Below are positions 31,625 to 37,309 of a DNA stretch of 37,309 nt, one piece after another. The DNA is from DUUI01 sp964627845. Lineage in GTDB: Bacteria > Bacillota_I > Bacilli_A > Erysipelotrichales > Erysipelotrichaceae. Location: positions 1-37,309 of the forward strand of contig CAZVKL010000008.1 in assembly GCA_964627845.1 (NCBI GenBank), read 5' to 3'. Below the pieces are notes generated by a model, which saw nothing but the letters and a program-made list of their open reading frames with translations, searched no databases and was not told the origin of the DNA. A program made the position numbers and the translations under genes. Each line of letters opens with the position of its first letter. Within the stretch, counting starts at the first letter, position 1.

Positions 31625-32303
31625 TGACATAACCTCCTACATTTAAATCAGCCACGACATGGCCATCGGATAACACAACCGTGCGCTTTTTATATAAGTT
31701 CACTAGCTGTTCATTATGGGTCACCATAATGACGGTTGTGTTTTCGGATTCATTAATGTGTTCCAATAGTTCGATAATCCCTCTTGAACGTTCAGGGTCT
31801 AAGTTACCCGTTGGTTCATCCGCAATTAAAATAAAGGGACGATTGGCAATGGCACGAGCAATGGCTACCCGTTGTTGTTGTCCCCCAGATAGTTGGTTAG
31901 GAAAAGAACTGGCTTTTTCGGATAAACCGACGAGTGCTAAGACTTCTCGGACACGCTTACGGATATGTTGTTTAGGCATATTGAGTGCCTCTAACGCAAA
32001 AGACACATTCTCAAAGACCGTTTTTCTTGGGAGAAGTTTAAAGTCTTGGTAAACCACTCCTACATGTCTTCGAAAATATGGAATTTTTCTTCTTTTTAAA
32101 CGTCCTACATCAATATCACTGACAACCACCGAACCTGCTGTTGGTTTTTCTTCGGCATCCAATAACTTGATTAGGGTTGATTTTCCAGAACCGGTTTGTC
32201 CAATGACATAAATGAATTCGCCACGCGAAACACTTAAATTTAAGTCATACAGAGCGTTGGTTCCATTGGGATATTTCTTGTAGACATTACGCAATACAAT
32301 CAT
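31608..32303 (-). CDS. ftsE: Cell division ATP-binding protein FtsE
   Basis: A 231-residue ABC ATPase partner of FtsX. Walker A GQTGSGKSTLIKLL (about 35-48), Q-loop VVYQDFKLLP, signature NQLSGGQQQRVAIARAI (about 137), Walker B FILIADEPTGNLDP and the H-loop TVIMVTHNE. It sits three genes after secA, behind yitT. Confidence 0.97.
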   Translation of the reverse strand: MIVLRNVYKKYPNGTNALYDLNLSVSRGEFIYVIGQTGSGKSTLIKLLDAEEKPTAGSVVVSDIDVGRLKRRKIPYFRRHVGVVYQDFKLLPRKTVFENVSFALEALNMPKQHIRKRVREVLALVGLSEKASSFPNQLSGGQQQRVAIARAIANRPFILIADEPTGNLDPERSRGIIELLEHINESENTTVIMVTHNEQLVNLYKKRTVVLSDGHVVADLNVGGYVNEADF

Positions 32304-32316
32304 ACATTACCTCTTG

Positions 32317-33168
32317 TTAAATCTTAGTCTCAATTGAAAATCCATGTCCCAATACATCGGTGGCATCGTTGACGACCATGAATGCATCTGGGTCCACTTC
32401 TGAGACTAGATGTTGTAATAACGGATACTGATTGGCTGGCACAACCGATAATATCATTTTTTTGCGGTTGGATGTGAATCCACCTTCGGCATCAATGATG
32501 GTTGCGCCTCGATCAAGTTCGTTCTGTATCTTATCTAATATAGTTTGGTATTCTTCTGAAATAATAAAAGCTGACTTGGCATGTTGTCCCCCAGCGACTA
32601 AGACTTTATCAATGGTATAGCCCGTTGAGAAAACAGACAAGAAACCAAATAGGACTGATTCTAAGCCTTGAGTGTAGAGTCCTAATAAGACCGTGATTCC
32701 ATCAACAATTAAGATTAATTTAGCGACAGAGATTCCGGTAAACTTATTAAAGATTAGTGGGAAGACATCCATTCCTCCGGTACTTCCACCTTGGCGAAAG
32801 ACCATCCCTATTCCTAGTCCTCCAATGACCCCCGCATAGATACTGGCAATTGTTATTGGAATATCCAGTGGGATTGGGTACATCGATAATAGGTTTATAA
32901 ATAATGGATATAGGATTGAAGAAATAATCGTTTTGAAGATGAACACACGCCCTAAGAAAAAGGCACCGAGTATAAATGTTATCAATATGATAAGATTGAT
33001 TATCATCTCAACCGGTAAATGAATCAGCGGGTTTATGGCAACAGCCACCCCAGCCACTCCACCTGAGAGTATCTCAAAAGGAACAATTAAATAAGCGACA
33101 GCACAGGCTAAAACAAAGTTTCCACCTACTAATAATAATCCATCCCTAATGTGTTGTTGATATTTCAT
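32317..33168 (-). CDS. YitT family membrane protein
   Basis: A 283-residue protein with about five to six membrane segments in the first 190 residues (GLLLVGGNFVLACAVAYLIV through VLFGFLSVFSTGYT), including the family block GGSTGGMDV. A cytoplasmic DUF2179 domain follows at about 210-283 (KSAFIISEEYQTILDKIQNE, ending GFSIETKI). YitT proteins are widespread in Firmicutes and their substrate is unknown. The start at 33168 has AGAGG close upstream; the longer frame to 33219 overlaps prfB. In B. subtilis this slot between prfB and ftsE holds cccB, so this is a substitution in the cluster. Confidence 0.88.
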   Translation of the reverse strand: MKYQQHIRDGLLLVGGNFVLACAVAYLIVPFEILSGGVAGVAVAINPLIHLPVEMIINLIILITFILGAFFLGRVFIFKTIISSILYPLFINLLSMYPIPLDIPITIASIYAGVIGGLGIGMVFRQGGSTGGMDVFPLIFNKFTGISVAKLILIVDGITVLLGLYTQGLESVLFGFLSVFSTGYTIDKVLVAGGQHAKSAFIISEEYQTILDKIQNELDRGATIIDAEGGFTSNRKKMILSVVPANQYPLLQHLVSEVDPDAFMVVNDATDVLGHGFSIETKI

Positions 33169-33211
33169 CTTTCCTCTTCCTAATTCTAAACTATATTGTA
33201 AACTTGTACAA

Positions 33212-34319
33212 CTAATCAACTTTTAAAAGTGATTTTAAATAACCTTGAATAAATGGTTCAATCTCACCATCCATCACAGAGGCGACATTACCGACTTCGA
33301 CACCGGTTCTGACATCTTTGACCAAGGTGTATGGCATAAAGACATAGGAGCGAATTTGAGAGCCCCATTCAATGTTCTTTTGTTCCCCTTTTAAGTCGGA
33401 TATCTTCTCAGCATGTTCTTGAAGTCTGAGTAATTCTAGTTTGTTCATTAAGATATTCATGGCTTGAGCACGGTTCTGCATTTGGGAGCGTTCTGATTGA
33501 ACATGGACCGCAATTCCAGTTGGAATATGGGTTATTCGAACGGCAGAGTCCGTCTTATTGACGTGTTGTCCACCTGCCCCAGAAGCACGATGAGTGTCAA
33601 CGATTAAATCGTTTGGATCTATCTCGACACTTTCTGCATCGTCTAAGACTGGCATCACATCCACACTTGCGAAGCTGGTGTGTCTTCGTCCTGATGAATC
33701 AAAGGGACTGATTCTTACTAATCGGTGGACGCCCATTTCTCCTTTTAGATAACCATAAGCATAGTTTCCATCGATTTGAATGGTTACTGATTTAATGCCG
33801 GCTTCATCCCCATCAAGATAGTTGAGGATACTGACTTTAAACTGATTGTTGTTGGCCCAACGGGTGTACATTCTATACAACATTTGAGCCCAATCCTGAG
33901 ATTCTGTTCCACCTGCTCCTGGATGAATTTCTAAAATGGCCGAGTTGGCGTCGTATTCGCCTGAGAGTAGCACTAGGATTTCAAACTTTTCAAAATCGTT
34001 GAGTGTTTCTAATACTTCTTCTTGAATCAGTTCAAAAAGTTCGGATTCGTACTCATCTTTTAGTTCGGTTAATGATGCGTCAAAATCGCTGAAAACTCGA
34101 TGAAGTCTTTGGTACTCATCGATTAAGTCTTTTAAGCGATTGGTTTCACTGATTTGAGCTTGTGCTGACTTAGGGTCATCCCAAAAATCAGACGCTAATT
34201 GTTGTTGTTGGAGTGTCTCTAATTGTTTTCTTTTTTGATCTAAGTCAAAGAGAGTCCTGCAACACCAATAATTGTTGCAGTGTGTTAGAGACCGTACTTC
34301 TTAGTTCATTAAATTCCAT
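33212..34319 (-). CDS. prfB: Peptide chain release factor 2, programmed +1 frameshift
   Basis: RF2 recognises UGA and UAA. Two frames must be joined: an ATG at 34319 opens 24 codons ending CTT-TGA, and skipping one base (CTT-T-GAC) continues as LDLDQKRKQLETL through to the stop at 33212, giving 368 residues, the normal RF2 length. Later landmarks are the SPF codon-reading motif in RISPFDSSGRR and GGQ in ASGAGGQHVNKTDSAVR. The shift site matches the autoregulatory CUUUGAC of most bacterial prfB. The upstream Shine-Dalgarno-like stimulator is AGGA four bases before CTT, weaker than the usual AGGGGG. The gene starts two bases after the secA stop. Confidence 0.96.
34244..34250 (-). promoter_or_regulatory. 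prfB +1 frameshift site CTTTGAC
   Basis: CTT TGA C at codons 24-25 of prfB. When RF2 is scarce the ribosome pauses at UGA, the P-site tRNA slips and reading resumes at GAC. The weak upstream AGGA may lower basal shifting. Confidence 0.93.
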
Positions 34320-34321
34320 GC

Positions 34322-36832
34322 TTATTTTCTCTTTTTCTTTTTGCGTTTTTTACTCGATATTTTCGATGGTTTAATTGTTTGTGTTTGAGCTGGCGCAGGG
34401 ACCGGTTGAGCCAATGGTGCTGGTTGAGGCCGAGGTGCTTGAGCCGGTTGATTAGTTGTCACTGGTTGTGCTTGGTTTGGCTCTTGGTTTGGTTCCTCTT
34501 CAAAACGAACTTGAACGTTTAAACAGAATTGAACAACTTCTCTGGAGATAGAGACAACCATTGATTCAAACATTTCAAATCCTTCTTCAATATAGGCTTG
34601 TAGTGGATTGCCTTGGGCGTATGATCGCAGGCTAATACCATCTCTTAATTTACTCATGGCATCAATGTGTTCCATCCAGTTTCGATCAAAGACAGATAAG
34701 ACCATTCTCTTTTCAATTGGATAGACTTGTTCTTTATAAGGTTCAATCTTATCGTGGTATGAATTCCAAGTGGCGAGGATGACGCGCTCTTTGAGTGTTT
34801 CATAATCAAGGTTCGCGACATTGTTCCAGTCCACTTCAGCATCTTTAAATCCGATGCTCTCCAATGATTTTTGGAGTTCAACAACATTGACCACTCTCTC
34901 TTGTTTATCCGATAACGTGGTATTGGCATCCACGACTTGAGTGATGACACGTTCAAACATGTCTTTAACAATACTGTGGACATCGTCACTCTCTAAGATC
35001 TCATTTCTTAAATCATACATTGTCTCACGTTGTTGTCTTAAGACATCATCATAGTCTAATAAGTTTTTACGAATATCAAAGTTGTGTCCTTCCACTCGTT
35101 TTTGAGCGGAAGTGATTGTTTTGGCGACTGTTTTATTTTGAATGGCTTCATCGCCAAAGTTTTCAAACATGCCAGCGAATCGATCGGTTCCAAAACGGAC
35201 CATCAGATCGTCCTTTAAAGATACATAGAATTGAGAAACCCCTGGGTCTCCTTGACGTCCAGCCCGTCCTCTTAACTGATTATCGATACGTCTTGATTCA
35301 TGACGTTCTGAACCTAAGACCATGAGTCCGCCTAGTTCACGGACGCCTTCACCAAGTTTAATATCGGTACCACGACCAGCCATATTGGTGGCGATGGTAA
35401 CAGCTCCGATTTGTCCAGCATTGGCGATGATATCTGCTTCACGAGCATGGTTTTTAGCGTTTAAGACCTCGTGTTTTACTTTACGTTGAGTTAACATTTT
35501 TGAGATTAACTCAGAGACTTCAACTGAGGCTGTCCCGACTAAGACCGGTTGTCCAGTTTCTTTAACTCGGATGACCTCTTGGACTAAGTTTTCAAACTTA
35601 GCTTTTTGAGAACCAAAGATTTTATCGACTCTGTCGTCTCGTGCGATTGGTCTATTGGTTGGTACCTCTAAGACACGCATGTTATATGTTTTTAAGAATT
35701 CTTCTTCCTCTGTTTTGGCGGTTCCGGTCATTCCGGCTAATTTATTATAGAGTCTAAAGAAGTTTTGGTAAGTAATGGTGGCCATTGTGGACGTTTCTTC
35801 TTTGATTTTCACGCCTTCTTTGGCTTCTAAGGCTTGGTGGAGCCCATCTGAGAACTCTCTTCCTTCCATTAAACGACCCGTAAATTGGTCGACGATGACC
35901 ACGGCATCATCTTTAACGATGTATTCAACATCGTTGGCGAAAATATAGTTAGCTTTTAGGGCATTATTAATATGGTGAACCAAATAGGTATTGTCTACTT
36001 CATATAGGTTACCTACTTTAAAGAATCGTTCTGCTTTTTCGACCCCTGGTTCTAGTAAGGATATTTGACGTGTTTTCTCATCGATTTGATAATCCTCTGG
36101 GCTGAGTCGTTTAACGAAACGGTCGGCATTTTCATAGAGGTTTGCTGTTTTACGAGCACCCCCAGAAATAATGAGTGGTGTTCTGGATTCATCGATTAAG
36201 ATTGAGTCGACCTCATCCACTAAGGCAAAATGCAATGGTCGTTGTACGCGGTTGGCTACATTGGTGACCATGTTATCTCTTAGATAGTCAAAGCCTAGTT
36301 CGGCGTTGGTCGAGTACATAATGTCACATTCGTAGGCGGCTCGCTTGTCAGCTTTGGACATGGAGCGTAGGTTAACTCCGACACTTAATCCTAAGAAGCG
36401 GTGTATTTCACCCATCCAGCTGGCGTCACGTTGGGCCAAGTATTCGTTGACGGTGACGATGTGTACCCCATTTTGTTGTAAACCGTTGAGGTAAACAGGA
36501 AGAACCGAAGTCAGGGTTTTCCCTTCTCCGGTTTTCATCTCGGCGATATCCCCTTGGTGCAGGATAATACCACCCATAATTTGAACATGGTATGGAAACT
36601 CACCAATAATACGTTTGGCGGCTTCTCTGGCTGTCGCAAACGCTTCAACGAGTAAGTCGTCGAGTGTTTCACCTTGTTGTAATCGTTGTCTAAATTCAAT
36701 TGTTTTATGTTGGAGTTGCTCGTCACTTAAGGCTGCGTATTCTTCTTTGAGTGCGTCAACTTCATAGGCTTGTTTTTCAACTTTCCCAAGGATTCGTCGA
36801 TCGTCGGAAAAGAGATTTTTTAAGAAACTCAT
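34322..36832 (-). CDS. secA: Preprotein translocase ATPase SecA
   Basis: An 836-residue motor of the Sec pathway. Walker A MKTGEGKTLTSVLPVYL (about 98-114), the DEAD-like VDEVDSILIDESRTPLI (about 203-219), preprotein-binding domain at about 225-360, second motor domain with AGRGTDIKLG (about 477) and RIDNQLRGRAGRQGDPG (about 505-521), and helical scaffold/wing to about 770. The end is unusual: the CxCxSGKxxxxCH zinc-binding tail of most SecA proteins is absent, replaced by a Pro/Gln/Ala-rich stretch of about 50 residues and a Lys/Arg-rich terminus (SSKKRKKKKRK). GGAGG precedes the ATG. First gene of the operon with prfB, yitT, ftsE, ftsX and the peptidase. Confidence 0.97.
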   Translation of the reverse strand: MSFLKNLFSDDRRILGKVEKQAYEVDALKEEYAALSDEQLQHKTIEFRQRLQQGETLDDLLVEAFATAREAAKRIIGEFPYHVQIMGGIILHQGDIAEMKTGEGKTLTSVLPVYLNGLQQNGVHIVTVNEYLAQRDASWMGEIHRFLGLSVGVNLRSMSKADKRAAYECDIMYSTNAELGFDYLRDNMVTNVANRVQRPLHFALVDEVDSILIDESRTPLIISGGARKTANLYENADRFVKRLSPEDYQIDEKTRQISLLEPGVEKAERFFKVGNLYEVDNTYLVHHINNALKANYIFANDVEYIVKDDAVVIVDQFTGRLMEGREFSDGLHQALEAKEGVKIKEETSTMATITYQNFFRLYNKLAGMTGTAKTEEEEFLKTYNMRVLEVPTNRPIARDDRVDKIFGSQKAKFENLVQEVIRVKETGQPVLVGTASVEVSELISKMLTQRKVKHEVLNAKNHAREADIIANAGQIGAVTIATNMAGRGTDIKLGEGVRELGGLMVLGSERHESRRIDNQLRGRAGRQGDPGVSQFYVSLKDDLMVRFGTDRFAGMFENFGDEAIQNKTVAKTITSAQKRVEGHNFDIRKNLLDYDDVLRQQRETMYDLRNEILESDDVHSIVKDMFERVITQVVDANTTLSDKQERVVNVVELQKSLESIGFKDAEVDWNNVANLDYETLKERVILATWNSYHDKIEPYKEQVYPIEKRMVLSVFDRNWMEHIDAMSKLRDGISLRSYAQGNPLQAYIEEGFEMFESMVVSISREVVQFCLNVQVRFEEEPNQEPNQAQPVTTNQPAQAPRPQPAPLAQPVPAPAQTQTIKPSKISSKKRKKKKRK

Positions 36833-36852
36833 AGGATCCCTCCATCCTTAGC

Positions 36853-36861
36853 ATTATACCA
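36853..36861 (-). promoter_or_regulatory. secA extended -10 promoter
   Basis: TGG-TATAAT on the minus strand about 20 bases before the secA start codon. The -35 position is a T run overlapping the cold-shock gene's terminator, so activity relies on the extended -10. Confidence 0.6.
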
Positions 36862-36872
36862 TAGACAAGGCT

Positions 36873-36900
36873 AAAAAAAAGGCTGAGCTATCAACCTTTT
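36873..36900 (-). terminator. Terminator of the cold-shock gene, joined to its stop codon
   Basis: On the minus strand the TAA stop runs directly into a hairpin (AAAAGG-TTGA...TCAG-CCTTTT, with one mismatch) followed by nine T. There is no spacer between stop codon and stem. Confidence 0.8.
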
Positions 36901-37096
36901 AGAGTCTTACAATGTTATGTGCTTGATCACCACGATCCGAGCTAACAAGTTCAAATTCTACCTCTGCTCCTTCTTCAATTGTCTTGAAACCTTCCATGAC
37001 TAATTGAGAATAGTGGAAGAATACATCCTTGTTATCGTCCATAGTGATAAAGCCATACCCTTTTTCTTGATTAAACTTTTTAACTATTCCCTGCAT
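36899..37096 (-). CDS. Cold-shock domain RNA-binding protein
   Basis: A 65-residue single OB-fold CSD protein that binds single-stranded RNA/DNA. RNP1 KGYGFITM (about 12-19) is canonical. RNP2 is VFFHYSQL (about 25-32), differing from the common VFVHFS by a Phe and a Tyr, still aromatic. AAGGA lies upstream of the ATG. A monocistronic gene with its own promoter and terminator, and no long cold-shock leader: only about 25 bases separate the -10 from the start codon. Confidence 0.93.
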   Translation of the reverse strand: MQGIVKKFNQEKGYGFITMDDNKDVFFHYSQLVMEGFKTIEEGAEVEFELVSSDRGDQAHNIVRL

Positions 37097-37121
37097 CGAC
37101 TACTAATCCTTTCTCTCTTAT

Positions 37122-37130
37122 ACTATACCA
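37122..37130 (-). promoter_or_regulatory. Extended -10 promoter of the cold-shock gene
   Basis: TGG-TATAGT on the minus strand, about 25 bases before the start codon; the -35 is poor. It implies a short 5' leader. Confidence 0.5.
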
Positions 37131-37182
37131 CCCACACCACAATCCCTTTGAAAAGATTTGGTTAATTTTTGAGTGTTTAAAG

Positions 37183-37191
37183 TGATAGAAT
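37183..37191 (+). promoter_or_regulatory. Extended -10 promoter of the PfkB gene
   Basis: TGATAGAAT on the plus strand, 23 bases before the ATG. No good -35 at 17 bases. Confidence 0.5.
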
Positions 37192-37214
37192 AAGATAAAT
37201 GGAGGATACCAACG

Positions 37215-37309
37215 ATGAGTATTATCTGTATTGGACAATGTGTCTATGATATAACCTTTCCAATGGAAGACAAATTAATCGAGAATCAAAAATATCGAAT
37301 CTATAACAA
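37215..37309 (+). CDS. Start of a PfkB-family carbohydrate kinase (cut by window end)
   Basis: ATG at 37215 with GGAGG nine bases upstream opens a frame to the window edge, about 31 codons. The opening MSIICIGQCVYDITFPMED followed by IENQKYRI looks like the N-terminus of a ribokinase/PfkB-family sugar or nucleoside kinase (first beta strand, then the glycine and aspartate that contact substrate). The substrate cannot be told from this fragment. It diverges from the cold-shock gene. Confidence 0.7.
   Translation, partial: MSIICIGQCVYDITFPMEDKLIENQKYRIYN

Noticed and set aside
1..37309. CRISPR arrays, insertion sequences, prophage, tRNA or rRNA genes
   Set aside because: No spaced direct repeats, transposase-like frames, phage genes or cloverleaf sequences were seen on either strand.

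Overview
The window is a gene-dense piece of a low-GC (A/T-rich by eye) Gram-positive-type chromosome with no mobile elements, rRNA or tRNA that I can see. Gene content and order match the Bacillota core: secA-prfB-(yitT)-ftsE-ftsX-peptidase-ctpB-uvrB-uvrA-hprK-lgt/ppaX-trxB-rapZ-yvcK-whiA, and separately cysS-mrnC-rlmB-sigH, are Bacillus subtilis-like synteny blocks. UGA is a stop codon here: cysS, yvcK, ctpB and ftsX end in TGA, and an RF2 gene (prfB) with a UGA-dependent +1 frameshift is present. The cell should have a wall (FtsEX with a murein-hydrolase-type partner). A walled, probably anaerobic or fermentative Bacilli or near-Mollicutes lineage (for example Izemoplasma/Haloplasma-like or Erysipelotrichia-like) fits, but that placement is inference.

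Left end (1-7.9 kb): glycerol and dihydroxyacetone metabolism. A minus-strand operon encodes a GlpA-like FAD/[2Fe-2S] glycerol-3-phosphate dehydrogenase, a second FAD/NAD oxidoreductase, a small Cys-rich DUF1667 protein and glycerol kinase. Divergent from it, a plus-strand pair encodes two small, mutually similar four-helix membrane proteins that look like the putative two-subunit glycerol transporter family known from Listeria (Lin0367/Lin0368). No GlpF is present. A PTS-type dihydroxyacetone kinase operon (dhaK-dhaL-dhaM) follows. The shared 170-bp intergenic region carries back-to-back promoters, a good CcpA cre match at the glp promoter and an inverted repeat inside the transporter promoter.

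Middle left (7.9-13.3 kb): a stand-alone baeRF-type protein, then the cysS-mrnC-rlmB-sigH cluster and gap. Middle (13.3-22.5 kb): lgt fused to a HAD phosphatase, trxB, a cytoplasmic GH13 enzyme, rapZ, yvcK, whiA, a small membrane protein and a GNAT, probably all from the lgt promoter; hprK is just upstream, and a small plus-strand membrane-protein gene lies between. Right (22.5-37.3 kb): uvrA, uvrB, ctpB; then peptidase, ftsX, ftsE, yitT, prfB and secA; then a cold-shock gene and the start of a PfkB-family kinase on the plus strand.

The most interesting points are the GlpF-less glycerol module with its candidate cre and operator sites, the Lgt-HAD fusion beside HprK, the SecA without its usual zinc-binding tail, the ctpB leader with a perfect 16-bp palindrome, and stop codons embedded in terminator hairpins. 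No stretch above 300 bases lacks a gene. The larger gaps (5680-5895, 21389-21565, 28821-29096) hold terminators, promoters and palindromes, described below.
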